33,964 bases of DNA, taken from RUG708 sp050946535 (GTDB taxonomy: Bacteria; Bacillota; Clostridia; Peptostreptococcales; Anaerovoracaceae). Numbering within the stretch: the first letter of the stretch is position 1; each line of letters begins with the position of its first letter. Below the pieces are notes generated by a model. That model had not been told where the DNA came from. It did no database searches and worked only from the letters and a program-made list of their open reading frames with translations. The translations under genes and the position numbers were made by a program. Location: the NCBI GenBank assembly GCA_050946535.1, contig JBMNUZ010000017.1, positions 1 through 33,964 on the forward strand, read 5' to 3'. Of the stretch, positions 21,775 through 30,117 are shown piece by piece.

Positions 21775-23581
21775 GTAAATCCTCTCCTCTGTATCTGGCG
21801 ATGGCTGCGCAGTCCTTGTCGCCGCGTCCTGAAATCGTGATAACTATGATCTTGTCTTTGTCCATCGTCGGGGCAAGTTTCATGGCGTATGCCACCGCAT
21901 GAGCCGACTCTATCGCCGGAATTATACCTTCCATGCGGCTCATGTATTCGAATGCCTGGACGGCTTCCTCGTCCGTAATAGGAATGTACTGAGCGCGTCC
22001 CGAATCGTGAAGCATCGCGTGCTCCGGCCCGATGCCAGGGTAGTCGAGTCCAGCTGAAATAGAGTATACAGGAGCTATCTGTCCGTATTCGTCCTGGCAG
22101 AAATATGATTTCATGCCGTGGAAAATGCCGAGCTTTCCTGTCGCAATCGTGGCAGCAGTTTCAAATGTGTCGACTCCGCGTCCGGCAGCTTCGCATCCTA
22201 TGAGCTGGACGGAAGGATCGTCGATGAAGTTGTAGAATGAACCTATGGCGTTTGAACCGCCTCCAACGCAGGCGATTACAGCGTCAGGCAGTCTGCCTTC
22301 CTTTTCCTGCAGCTGCTCTTTTATTTCCTTTGAAATTACAGACTGGAAATCCCTGACCATCGTAGGGAACGGGTGAGGACCCATTACAGAACCCAGGCAG
22401 TAGTGGGTGTCGCTTATGCGGTTCGTCCATTCGCGGAACGTCTCGGAGACGGCATCCTTCAGCGTGCCCGTTCCTGTATCCACGCTCCTCACGTCTGCGC
22501 CGAGAAGACGCATTTTGTAAACGTTCAGCGCCTGGCGCTCCATATCGACTTTGCCCATGAATATCACGCATTCCATGCCCATGAGAGCGGCGGCGGTCGC
22601 GGTTGCGACACCGTGCTGTCCGGCGCCTGTTTCGGCTATCAGGCGTGTCTTGCCCATTTTCTTCGCGAGCAGTGCCTGCCCGAGTACGTTGTTGATCTTG
22701 TGAGCACCCGTGTGGTTGAGATCCTCGCGCTTGAGGTAGATCTTCGCACCGCCGAGGTCTTTTGTCATTTTCTCTGCATAATAGAGTCTGCTCGGTCTGC
22801 CTGCGTATTCGTTCAGCAGAGTCGAGAGTTCATTCTGAAAATCCGGGTCATTTTTGTAGTGGTTATACGCTTCTTCGAGCTCTATAACCGCATTCATAAG
22901 TGTTTCAGGTATATACTGACCGCCGTGTATACCGAAACGTCCTTTGCTTCTGCTCATTTCGTCTCCTGTCTGGTTATCTGTGCCGTGCACGGCATTCATG
23001 AAGTTTATTATCTTATCGTGATCTTTGTATCCGTCTGTTTCAAGCGAAGAACTCGCATCAACGCCCCACGGGGAAAGCTCTCTGATCGCCCCGGCCACGT
23101 TTTCCGGGCCTATGCCTCCGGCGAGCATGAAATCTCTCGGTACGTTCCTGAGGAGATTTCTGTCCACCGTCTGTCCCGTGCCGCCTCTGCCGCTGTCAAG
23201 AAGTATCATGTCGGCAGGCGAGCTGCAGGCTCTTTCCACGTCGGCTCTGTTTTCCACGCGGTAGGCTTTTATGACGGGCAGGTGCGTGAGTTCCTTGATC
23301 GCTGTGATGTATTCGGGGCTTTCGCTGCCGTGAAGCTGAACCGCGTCTAGATTTACTTTATGTGCGGTTTCCGCAATGAATTCCGGATCGGCATCGACGA
23401 ACACACCGACGGCTTTGATGTCAGGCGCAAGGCCGGCGCGGAGCACTGCTGCTGATTCCGGATCGATGTAGCGCCTTCTGGTTTTGTCAAATATGAATCC
23501 TATGAAATCCGGCTCTGCTTCATTTGCGTATTGTATATCTTCACTTCGCCTGAGCCCGCAGATTTTTACTTTTGTACTCAT
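21767..23581 (-). CDS. trpFB: Fused phosphoribosylanthranilate isomerase - tryptophan synthase beta subunit (TrpF-TrpB)
   Basis: A 604-residue fusion. Residues 1 to about 200 are phosphoribosylanthranilate isomerase, with catalytic Cys8 (KICGLRR) and Asp129 (ILLDSGRGGTG) and the phosphate site LAGGIGPENV. Residues from about 209 are tryptophan synthase beta, with GRFGIHGGQYIPETLM, the PLP lysine Lys295 in TGAHKINN, GGGSNAIGSF, and the C-terminal ISGRGDKD. The linker is very short (about 10 residues, DNQTGDE), as expected from recent loss of a stop codon between adjacent genes. An internal ATG at codon 209 keeps a CAGGAG five bases upstream, so free TrpB may also be made. The two activities are steps 3 and 5 of the pathway. 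Fusions of trpF with trpC are well known; trpF-trpB is less usual. Confidence 0.93.
   Translation of the reverse strand: MSTKVKICGLRRSEDIQYANEAEPDFIGFIFDKTRRRYIDPESAAVLRAGLAPDIKAVGVFVDADPEFIAETAHKVNLDAVQLHGSESPEYITAIKELTHLPVIKAYRVENRADVERACSSPADMILLDSGRGGTGQTVDRNLLRNVPRDFMLAGGIGPENVAGAIRELSPWGVDASSSLETDGYKDHDKIINFMNAVHGTDNQTGDEMSRSKGRFGIHGGQYIPETLMNAVIELEEAYNHYKNDPDFQNELSTLLNEYAGRPSRLYYAEKMTKDLGGAKIYLKREDLNHTGAHKINNVLGQALLAKKMGKTRLIAETGAGQHGVATATAAALMGMECVIFMGKVDMERQALNVYKMRLLGADVRSVDTGTGTLKDAVSETFREWTNRISDTHYCLGSVMGPHPFPTMVRDFQSVISKEIKEQLQEKEGRLPDAVIACVGGGSNAIGSFYNFIDDPSVQLIGCEAAGRGVDTFETAATIATGKLGIFHGMKSYFCQDEYGQIAPVYSISAGLDYPGIGPEHAMLHDSGRAQYIPITDEEAVQAFEYMSRMEGIIPAIESAHAVAYAMKLAPTMDKDKIIVITISGRGDKDCAAIARYRGEDLHD
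22955..22968 (-). promoter_or_regulatory. Internal ribosome binding site and start codon for separate TrpB
   Basis: On the minus strand CAGGAG (22968-22963) lies five bases before an in-frame ATG (22957-22955) that begins MSRSKGRFG, exactly where a stand-alone TrpB would start. Confidence 0.65.
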
Positions 23582-23582
23582 A

Positions 23583-24383
23583 TTAAATCGTGCCTCTCAG
23601 TTCGTCGAGCATTGCCTTCTTGTCGGGTGCTCTCATCAGTGTTTCACCTATAAGCACGGCGTCTGCGCCGATATCTGCGAGCCGTGCCACATCGCCGTGG
23701 TTCCTTATGCCGCTTTCAGCAACGAAGAGAACGCTGTCGGGAACCATGCTGCGGAGCTTCCTGCTGTTGTCGAAGTCGATCGTGAAATCTTTCAGATTGC
23801 GGTTGTTGACCCCGACTATTTCCGCTCCGGCTTTGAGAGCCGTTTCGATCTCGTCTCCGTCGTGAGCCTCGACCAGGGCCGAGAGATTCACACTTCTGCA
23901 GATTTCAAGGTATTCCTCGAGCTGTCTTTCGCTCAGGATGGAGCAGATCAGGAGTACAGCCGATGCTCCGAGCGTCTTCGCTTCATATATCATGTATTCA
24001 TCGACCGTGAAATCCTTCCTGAGGCACGGGATCGACACTTCAGCGCTTATCTCCCTGAGATATCTGTCGCTGCCCAGAAACCATCCGGGCTCCGTAAGCA
24101 CCGATATCGCAGCCGCTCCGGCCTGCTCGTATTCACGAGCCGTTTCGAGGTAGGGAAAATCGGGTGAGATAAGACCCTTTGACGGTGAGGCTTTTTTGCA
24201 TTCACATATGAACGAGATGCCGTCCGAGGCGAGTGCCTCTTTGAATGGAAAGGACCCGCCGCCTGAGGCTGCCAGATCCGCGGCTTCTCTTCTGACTTCC
24301 GCCAGCGGTTTTGTTTTCTTTGATTCCGCTACGCGTTCCTTTGCGTGATCCGCGAGGCGGTCCAGAATATTCTTTTCAGCCAT
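23583..24383 (-). CDS. trpC: Indole-3-glycerol phosphate synthase
   Basis: TrpC closes the indole ring, converting carboxyphenylamino-deoxyribulose phosphate to indole-3-glycerol phosphate. The 266-residue TIM barrel has the signature FICECKKASPSKG (Glu61, Lys63), the catalytic Lys123 (CLRKDF), VGVNNRNLKDF and VAESGI, and ends with GADAVLIGE. ATG 24383 is chosen because GAGGAAA sits about eight bases upstream on the minus strand; ten further in-frame codons upstream are not family-like. One base separates it from the trpFB start. It belongs to the trp operon. Confidence 0.95.
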   Translation of the reverse strand: MAEKNILDRLADHAKERVAESKKTKPLAEVRREAADLAASGGGSFPFKEALASDGISFICECKKASPSKGLISPDFPYLETAREYEQAGAAAISVLTEPGWFLGSDRYLREISAEVSIPCLRKDFTVDEYMIYEAKTLGASAVLLICSILSERQLEEYLEICRSVNLSALVEAHDGDEIETALKAGAEIVGVNNRNLKDFTIDFDNSRKLRSMVPDSVLFVAESGIRNHGDVARLADIGADAVLIGETLMRAPDKKAMLDELRGTI

Positions 24384-24435
24384 TTTGCCATTTCCTCTGA
24401 TTTTATGCTGCATGCGACGTTAAGAGCGTATGCAG

Positions 24436-25455
24436 TTATTTGTTCGATTCTTCGACTAATGCGTTGAGGACTTCTGCAGCTTTTCCGCTGTCGATCATTT
24501 CAGCGGCCTTCTTTATGCCTTCAGCAGGTGAATCTGCTTTTCCGCCGATGTAGATCGCCATGCCTGCATTCATGAGCACGATGTCTCTCTTCGGACCCTT
24601 TTCCTTTCCGCTTAGGATGTCGCACGTAAGCTGTGCGTTCTCCTGAGGAGTTCCGCCTACAATGTCTGATTTCTTTCCTCTCTTGAGGCCGAAGTCTTCA
24701 GGCTTGATGGTAAATGTCTTGTACCATCCGTTTTTAAGCTCACAGACGGTGGTCGGAGCTGAGATCGATATTTCGTCGAGCTTGTCCTGCCCGTAGATTA
24801 CAGCAGCGTGTTTTACGCCGAGAGAGCTGAGAACCTTGGCTATAGGTTCCACGAGATATTCGTCGTAGACACCGAGTACGAAATATTCAGGGGAGGCAGG
24901 ATTCGTAAGAGGCCCGAGAATGTTGAACACGGTACGGATACCGAGTTCCTTCCTTATAGATCCGACATATTTCATCGAGGTGTGGTATTTCTGTGCAAAG
25001 AGGAAGCACATTCCGACCTTGTCGAGAAGTTCGCAGGCTTTTTCAGGAGATATGTCGAGGTTTACACCGAGGGCTTCGAGGCAGTCGGCTGCTCCGGAAA
25101 GCGACGAAGCCGCCCTGTTGCCGTGCTTTGCAACCTTTACGCCTGCTGCGGCGATGATGAATGCCGAAGTAGTGGAAATGTTGAAGCTGTGTGCGTTGTC
25201 CCCGCCTGTGCCCACGATTTCGAGGACAGGTGAACCGTATTTTACAGGAATAGCCTTGTCTCTCATCGCTGCAGCGCATCCTGATATTTCATCGATCGTT
25301 TCGGCTTTTGTGTTCTTTGTGGAAAGAGCCGAGAGGAAAGCAGCGTTCTGAGTAGCGCTCGTTTCTCCGCTCATGATTTCCGACATTACCTTATATGCTT
25401 CGTCATATGTGAGATCCTGTTTGTCTACGATTTTTTCTATAGCTTCTTTGATCAT
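24436..25455 (-). CDS. trpD: Anthranilate phosphoribosyltransferase
   Basis: TrpD joins anthranilate to PRPP, giving phosphoribosylanthranilate and pyrophosphate. The 339-residue protein shows the PRPP loop GTGGDNAHSFNIST (82-95), KHGNRAASS (109-117), the second metal-binding region near DELDE-like KLDEIS, and the usual length. GAAGGAG precedes the ATG on the minus strand. A 236-base spacer, unusual for this compact operon, separates it from trpG, and its ribosome binding site is perfectly complementary over ten bases to the small RNA proposed at 28371-28447. Confidence 0.95.
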   Translation of the reverse strand: MIKEAIEKIVDKQDLTYDEAYKVMSEIMSGETSATQNAAFLSALSTKNTKAETIDEISGCAAAMRDKAIPVKYGSPVLEIVGTGGDNAHSFNISTTSAFIIAAAGVKVAKHGNRAASSLSGAADCLEALGVNLDISPEKACELLDKVGMCFLFAQKYHTSMKYVGSIRKELGIRTVFNILGPLTNPASPEYFVLGVYDEYLVEPIAKVLSSLGVKHAAVIYGQDKLDEISISAPTTVCELKNGWYKTFTIKPEDFGLKRGKKSDIVGGTPQENAQLTCDILSGKEKGPKRDIVLMNAGMAIYIGGKADSPAEGIKKAAEMIDSGKAAEVLNALVEESNK

Positions 25456-25691
25456 TTTTATTACTCCTTCAAGTTAAATGGTTGTATGTGAATGTATATT
25501 AAATCAGCGCTGTCCGCTCTCGTTTTCTGCTGATACCGAAGGCGTCGATGGCGGCTTGCTGCGGCCGGATTGCCGCGGCCGTATTGTCAGTCTGAGCGCC
25601 GTGCGCCTTTCTTACAAGACGGATGTTTAAATGTTCGGTAAACAAACTTCCTGATGCGGGGCAGAGGAGAGACGGACGATGCTGTTTTTCG
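25456..25691 (-). other. Spacer inside the trp operon
   Basis: There is no convincing gene. A GC-rich segment with CGGCCG repeated around 25560-25580 could form a hairpin, and an AT-rich stretch lies just upstream of trpD. A frame of 68 codons on the minus strand (25499-25705) overlaps trpG and looks non-coding. An internal promoter for trpD-C-FB-A is possible but no clear -35/-10 pair stands out. Confidence 0.4.
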
Positions 25692-26267
25692 CTATTTTGC
25701 GGCAAGCCCGATGAAATTCTCGAGCATCGTCTTTCCGGCCGGTGTCATGATCGATTCCGGATGGAACTGAACGCCGTATGTGTCGTAATCCCTGTGCTTG
25801 ACGCCCATGACTTCACCGTCTTTAGTGTGGGCTGTTTCGATCAATACATCCGGCAGCGTGTCTTCGACGACTGCGAGCGAATGGTAGCGGGCGACCGGTG
25901 TGACTTCGGGGCAGCCTTTGAAGAGAGGGCAGTCCGTATCGAGAACCGCGTCGCTCTGTTTGCCGTGCATCAGTTCTTTGGCGTATGAGACTCTGGCGCC
26001 GAACGCTTCGCATATTCCCTGGTGGCCCAGGCACACGCCGAGAATAGGCATCTTCCCTGAAAGCTTGAGAGCGACTTCCTCGCAGACTCCTGCGTCGGAA
26101 GGCTTGCCCGGCCCTGGAGAAATTATTATCTCGCCGGGTGCGAGCGATTCGATTTCTCCGACCGTCATTTCGTCGTTCCTTATAACTTTTATATCAGGAT
26201 TGATCGAACCGACGAGCTGGTAGAGGTTGTATGAAAAGCTGTCGTAATTGTCTATCAGCAGGATCAT
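25692..26267 (-). CDS. trpG: Anthranilate synthase glutaminase subunit
   Basis: TrpG hydrolyses glutamine and channels ammonia to TrpE for anthranilate synthesis. The 191-residue class I glutamine amidotransferase has the oxyanion segment SPGPGKPSDAG (50-60), the nucleophile Cys79 in GVCLGHQ, and His169/Glu171 in QFHPES. ATG 26267 overlaps the trpE stop as ATGA and is preceded by GGAGGTG, so the two subunits are translationally coupled. The same fold can serve para-aminobenzoate synthase, but the operon context identifies the main role. Confidence 0.95.
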   Translation of the reverse strand: MILLIDNYDSFSYNLYQLVGSINPDIKVIRNDEMTVGEIESLAPGEIIISPGPGKPSDAGVCEEVALKLSGKMPILGVCLGHQGICEAFGARVSYAKELMHGKQSDAVLDTDCPLFKGCPEVTPVARYHSLAVVEDTLPDVLIETAHTKDGEVMGVKHRDYDTYGVQFHPESIMTPAGKTMLENFIGLAAK

Positions 26268-27727
26268 TCGATCACCTCCTCCGCTTCTCTTAGTGCCGTG
26301 ACGACTGCTGCCGCCTTGTTTATGCACTCTCTGTATTCGTTTTCAGGAACCGAGTCGGCCACGATGCCGGCGCCGCTTCTGACGAATACTTTTCCGTTTT
26401 TCTTGTACGCGATCCTTATGCCGATGCACGTGTCCAGGTTGCCTGTAAGATCGAGGTAACCGATTGCGCCGCCGTAAATTCCGCGCTTGTTCTTTTCGAT
26501 ATCATTTATCAGCTGGCAGGCTCTGATCTTCGGCGCTCCGGAAAGCGTTCCTGCCGGAAGCACAGAGTCGACAGCGTCGAGAGCGGTTTTGCCTTCCGCA
26601 AGCTCGCCCCTTACCGTGGAGCCGATGTGCATGACGTGCGAGAATCTCAGAATTTTGTGGAATTCCTCGACCTCGACGCTTCCGAACGATGAGACTTTTC
26701 CGATGTCGTTTCTTCCGAGGTCGACCAGCATGTTGTGCTCGGCGAGCTCCTTCGGATCTTTGAGAAGTCCTTCCTCGAGAGCCTTGTCTTCAGCTTCGGT
26801 CTTTCCGCGCGGCCTCGTGCCGGCAAGCGGGAATGTGTGGAGCACGCCGTCCTGAAGCTTTACGAGCGTTTCGGGCGATGCCCCGGCGACCTCCATTTCG
26901 CTGCTCGACATGTAGAACATATACGGGGAAGGGTTGAGCGTTCTTATGATCCGGTAGAAATTGAGGAGAGTGCCTTCGTATTCAGCTTCCAGCCTGTTGG
27001 AAAGGACGATCTGGAAGATGTCGCCTTCGCGGATATGGTATTTCGCTTTTTCTACCATCTCACAGTATTCTTCCTCGCTGAAAAGCGCTGTAATATCGCT
27101 CTTCAGCCTGCCCGGAACGTCTTTTGCCTTTTCGCCGTGCATTATCAGATCGGCCAGATTCCTGAGCTTTACCATCGCCAGATTGTATTCGGTCTCGTAA
27201 TTTTCAAGCTTGATGTTTGCGATCAGAATTATTTTCTGCTTGTAGTTGTCGAAGCAGATGACCTTGTCGAACAGCATCAGGTCCACGTCATTGAAGCCTT
27301 CAGTATCTTCGGCATCGAGATGAAGCGATTTCTCGGAATATTTCAGGTAGTCGTACGAAAAATATCCCATCAGCCCGCCTGTAAAGGTCGGGAGGCCTTC
27401 AAATCTTGCGCTCTTATGCTGATCGATGACCTGCTTGATGTACTTTCCCGGATCGTCAGTTTCAAATTCGAGATCGCCGACCTTCATGTGACCGTTTCTG
27501 CACGTGATTTCGAGGCTCGGTTCGTAGCCGAGGAACGTGTAGCGGCCCCATTTCTCGTTGTCGTTAATGGATTCGAGCATGAAGCAGTGGTCCGAAACGT
27601 TTTTTAGAACCCTCAGGACTTCGATCGGAGTGCTGAAATCCGCGAGTATTTCCATGCTTACCGGGGCGGTCTTGCATTTTCCCTCCTCGGCTGTCTTTCG
27701 GATTAAATCGATATCAGGATAAAACAT
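26264..27727 (-). CDS. trpE: Anthranilate synthase aminase subunit
   Basis: TrpE makes anthranilate from chorismate with ammonia from TrpG. The 487-residue protein includes the feedback-inhibition motif MLES near residues 50-53, the chorismate-binding core with PFPLAGTRPRG-like HTFPLAGTRPRGKT, LLxDPKELAEHNMLVDLGRND, the metal-binding PAGTLSGAPK, and the C-terminal GIRIAYKK and GAGIVADS segments. The start is ATG 27727 with AGGAGGAAA eight bases upstream on the minus strand; 47 upstream in-frame codons lie in the T-box leader. It is the first gene of the operon and the direct target of T-box control. Confidence 0.96.
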   Translation of the reverse strand: MFYPDIDLIRKTAEEGKCKTAPVSMEILADFSTPIEVLRVLKNVSDHCFMLESINDNEKWGRYTFLGYEPSLEITCRNGHMKVGDLEFETDDPGKYIKQVIDQHKSARFEGLPTFTGGLMGYFSYDYLKYSEKSLHLDAEDTEGFNDVDLMLFDKVICFDNYKQKIILIANIKLENYETEYNLAMVKLRNLADLIMHGEKAKDVPGRLKSDITALFSEEEYCEMVEKAKYHIREGDIFQIVLSNRLEAEYEGTLLNFYRIIRTLNPSPYMFYMSSSEMEVAGASPETLVKLQDGVLHTFPLAGTRPRGKTEAEDKALEEGLLKDPKELAEHNMLVDLGRNDIGKVSSFGSVEVEEFHKILRFSHVMHIGSTVRGELAEGKTALDAVDSVLPAGTLSGAPKIRACQLINDIEKNKRGIYGGAIGYLDLTGNLDTCIGIRIAYKKNGKVFVRSGAGIVADSVPENEYRECINKAAAVVTALREAEEVIE

Positions 27728-27803
27728 TGATGATTTCCTCCTGCCGGTTATGCCGGCACTGCCTGCTGAGCAGGCGCAACAGATGCCTTTTCCATGAGGG
27801 TAT

Positions 27804-27843
27804 AAAAAAATCCCTGACAGAAAAGATGCATTTCTGTCAAGGA
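27804..27843 (-). terminator. T-box-controlled terminator
   Basis: The stem arms at 27831-27843 and 27811-27823 are followed on the minus strand by TTTTTTT (27810-27804), just before the trpE ribosome binding region. Confidence 0.9.
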
Positions 27844-28083
27844 CGAATTTCAAAATCCGCGGTGCCACCTTGATTTACGGTATTGCCGTACACTTAGCAG
27901 GATACAGATAATATCCCCGGCACTTGACGCGTGCCTCACGTCGCAGAATACTGGGACCTGATAGTCTGTTGACTGCGCCCTCAGCGGTCCATTTGATGAT
28001 CTGTTTTCCGCCTGATTTTCAGCACCGCAGGCTCTCTGCAGGAGCATAACCACCTTTATCTCCGCCTCATCGGTTTCTTTATG
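27804..28083 (-). promoter_or_regulatory. Tryptophan-specific T-box leader of the trp operon
   Basis: On the minus strand the T-box core AAGGTGGCACCGCGG (27871-27857) is followed by an intrinsic terminator: TCCTTGACAGAAA pairs with TTTCTGTCAGGGA, then seven T (27843-27804). Upstream is stem I with AGAGAG and GGTGCTGAAAATC apical elements, and a specifier region reading CAAATGGACC. The TGG at 27991-27989 is the tryptophan codon. Uncharged tRNA-Trp would pair with it and with the T-box bulge to favour the antiterminator, so the operon is expressed when tryptophan is scarce. Confidence 0.93.
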
Positions 28084-28089
28084 TTCTGT

Positions 28090-28118
28090 ACTTTACTCCT
28101 ATATATTGATGAAGTCAA
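28090..28118 (-). promoter_or_regulatory. trp operon promoter
   Basis: On the minus strand TTGACT (28113-28118) and TAAAGT (28090-28095) are separated by 17 bases, and transcription would begin just before stem I of the T-box. Confidence 0.7.
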
Positions 28119-28230
28119 GAGTTTTTAATAAATTTTTTCGCCGTTCTCACCGGACCTTAACAATGCACGGTATTCAGGCAGAAAATAACCGTATGCGATG
28201 CGAGCGGGACAGTATCAGCGGAAGATGCGT

Positions 28231-28350
28231 GATCAGCGGGAGCAAATGAATTGAAGTGGACGCAGTTAAATAGTATGCGGGAATGGATGTAAGCGGGAAG
28301 TGAGTAATCGGCGGGAGCGAATGAATTGCGGCGGACGCCGTTATTAAATA
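28231..28350. repeat. Diverged two-copy repeat upstream of the trp promoter
   Basis: A segment at 28231-28273 (CGGGAGC-AATGAATTG, GGACGC-GTTAAATA) recurs at about 28307-28350 with substitutions, at a period of about 75 bases. No gene is evident in 28119-28370. Confidence 0.6.
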
Positions 28351-28370
28351 TCAGCGGAGAATAAGGAGAA

Positions 28371-28447
28371 TAAAAAAGGTTCCCTTTAGGTCCGGGAACC
28401 TTTTTCACACACTCATATCTTTTTATAAAAAAAGAAGGAGTAACACC
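28371..28447 (-). ncRNA. Candidate small RNA with its own promoter and terminator
   Basis: On the minus strand TTGCAC (28477-28482), exactly 17 bases and a perfect TATAAT (28454-28459) predict a start near 28447. About 40 bases later the transcript enters a perfect terminator, AAGGTTCCC paired with GGGAACCTT (28375-28383 and 28395-28403), followed by TTTTTT. The single-stranded 5' part contains TTACTCCTTC (28443-28434), an anti-ribosome-binding-site sequence like that of many regulatory RNAs. It is complementary over ten bases to GAAGGAGTAA in front of trpD. There is no plausible reading frame apart from ATG-AGT-GTG-TGA. The stem is symmetrical enough to terminate in both directions. Confidence 0.55.
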
Positions 28448-28453
28448 ACAACC

Positions 28454-28482
28454 ATTATAGCAATGAAGTGTATAAAGTGCAA
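28454..28482 (-). promoter_or_regulatory. Strong promoter of the candidate small RNA
   Basis: TTGCAC and a perfect TATAAT are separated by 17 bases on the minus strand. It lies just downstream of the transporter terminator and is not positioned to read any protein gene before the next terminator. Confidence 0.7.
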
Positions 28483-28523
28483 CGAACGGAAACACAAATA
28501 TGTTGTCATAATAATTCCGCATT

Positions 28524-28558
28524 GAAAAAGCCGCAGTTTCCGGAAGGATACCGCGGCT
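28524..28558 (-). terminator. Terminator of the NSS transporter gene
   Basis: On the minus strand AGCCGCGGT and CTGCGGCT pair around an eight-to-ten-base inner stem-loop (TTCCGGAA), then TTTTT. Confidence 0.85.
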
Positions 28559-28591
28559 CTGATATTCATATTTTGTTTACGGCAATTAATT

Positions 28592-29959
28592 TCAGAAGTA
28601 TGTGACGATGCCGTACGTCAGCAGGAAAGCGGTGAAGATCGGGAGCGCAATGCTTAGATATCCTCGCAGTTTCGGCGATATCTTCATGCCGTCGCCGGTA
28701 TTCGCTTCCTTGAGGAAATTGTCGAATCCCCATCCGAGTTTCCTGGTACAGAACAGGCAGAAGATCAGCGATCCTACAGGCAGGCATATGTTGCTGACGA
28801 AGAAATCCTCGAGGTCCATGATCGTATTACCTACGCGGAGCGGCTGGAAACTGCTCCAGAGGTTGAAACCGAGCGCGCACGGAATCGACATTACGCCGAT
28901 GATTATACCGTTGATGACGCCCGCTTTCTGCCGTTTTATTCCCTTCATGTCGATCAGGAACGCCTGATCGTTTTCGAAGACGCCGATCATCGTGGAGAGA
29001 GCGGCGAAGAACAGAAAGATGAAGAACAGAGTACCCCAGATTCTTCCGCCTCTCATATTTGAGAATACGAGCGGGAGAGTCTTGAAAATCAGACTCGGAC
29101 CCGAGTCCACGTCGACGCCGTATGTCATGCACGCAGGGAAGATGATGAGTCCTGCGACGAACGCTACGAATGTGTCGAGAGCGGTTACTATAGAAGCTTC
29201 ACCGACGAGTGATTTCTTCTTGTCGATATAGCTTCCGTAGATTTCCATTCCGCCCATGCCGATGCTGAGAGTAAAGAAACTCTGATTCAGAGCAGCGTAC
29301 ATCACATTTCCTATGCCGGCTTCTTTTGCTCTCGCTAAATCAGGCTTGAGATAGAACGAGAGTCCTTCTGAAGCTCCAGGCAGCGTAATGCTTCGGATTC
29401 CTAGAACAACCATGATGACGAGCAGAGCGATCATCATGAATTTCGATACCGATTCGACGCTCTTCTGAAGCCCGATGCTGCAGACGACAGCGGTAATGGC
29501 AACGACGATGAGTTCGCTGATTATGAGTATTTCCGGCGATCCCATCATGTTACCGAAGATGACATCGATCTGATCTTTGTCGACGCCGGTAAGCACTCCT
29601 GAAGCCATGAGCCACGCGTAATAGAGAATCCATCCGGATACGACCGAGTAGAAGAACAGAAGGACATAGTTGCCTGCCATTGCGACGTAGCCCCACAGGT
29701 GCCACTTGGTCCCAGGCTTTTCGAGCGTTTTGAACGCGGGATAGATGCTTCTGCGGCTGGCGCGTCCGACCGAATATTCCATGGTCATCAGCGGAATTCC
29801 GAGCAAGATTAGAAATACGATGTAGATGATTACAAAAAGTCCTCCTCCGTACTGCCCGGCGATGTAAGGGAACCGCCATACATTTCCGATTCCTATAGCG
29901 CATCCGGCAGAGAGAAGGATGAATCCCAGACGGGAGCCTAGTGTCTCCCTGTTTTCCAT
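28592..29959 (-). CDS. Sodium-dependent neurotransmitter-type (NSS) amino-acid symporter
   Basis: A 455-residue secondary transporter of the neurotransmitter:sodium symporter family (LeuT fold). Recognisable are the first-helix motif GFILLSAGCAIGIGNVWRFPY with the unwound NVWRFP site, the following YGGGLFVIIY, the TM6-region ALNQSFFTLSIGMGG, and ATG-like ASIVTALDTFVAF. About eleven or twelve membrane spans are visible. Bacterial members import amino acids, including tryptophan, leucine and others. Its position upstream of the trp operon hints at tryptophan, but it has its own terminator and no T-box. The start is ATG 29959, with GAGGGGA upstream; TTG 29983 precedes that ribosome binding site and is rejected. 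Confidence 0.9.
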   Translation of the reverse strand: MENRETLGSRLGFILLSAGCAIGIGNVWRFPYIAGQYGGGLFVIIYIVFLILLGIPLMTMEYSVGRASRRSIYPAFKTLEKPGTKWHLWGYVAMAGNYVLLFFYSVVSGWILYYAWLMASGVLTGVDKDQIDVIFGNMMGSPEILIISELIVVAITAVVCSIGLQKSVESVSKFMMIALLVIMVVLGIRSITLPGASEGLSFYLKPDLARAKEAGIGNVMYAALNQSFFTLSIGMGGMEIYGSYIDKKKSLVGEASIVTALDTFVAFVAGLIIFPACMTYGVDVDSGPSLIFKTLPLVFSNMRGGRIWGTLFFIFLFFAALSTMIGVFENDQAFLIDMKGIKRQKAGVINGIIIGVMSIPCALGFNLWSSFQPLRVGNTIMDLEDFFVSNICLPVGSLIFCLFCTRKLGWGFDNFLKEANTGDGMKISPKLRGYLSIALPIFTAFLLTYGIVTYF

Positions 29960-30117
29960 AATAGTTACCGTCCCCTCTAACAAAAATTGCAGTTTTTTTC
30001 ACAACTTTTACAGTATATCATATTTTCATGTGCAGAGAAACAGTAACGAAAAATCAAGTAAAGCGCACATCTTAATCGTCAGAATATATTTCAATGTGAA
30101 TGCTTTGAGCAGAAATC

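Noticed and set aside
25499..25705. Minus-strand frame between trpG and trpD
   Set aside because: It overlaps the end of trpG in another frame and shows no ribosome binding site or family resemblance.
28157..28522. Minus-strand frame of 121 codons upstream of the trp promoter
   Set aside because: It runs through the small-RNA promoter, a strong terminator and the diverged repeat, which gives repeated peptide segments. There is no ribosome binding site.
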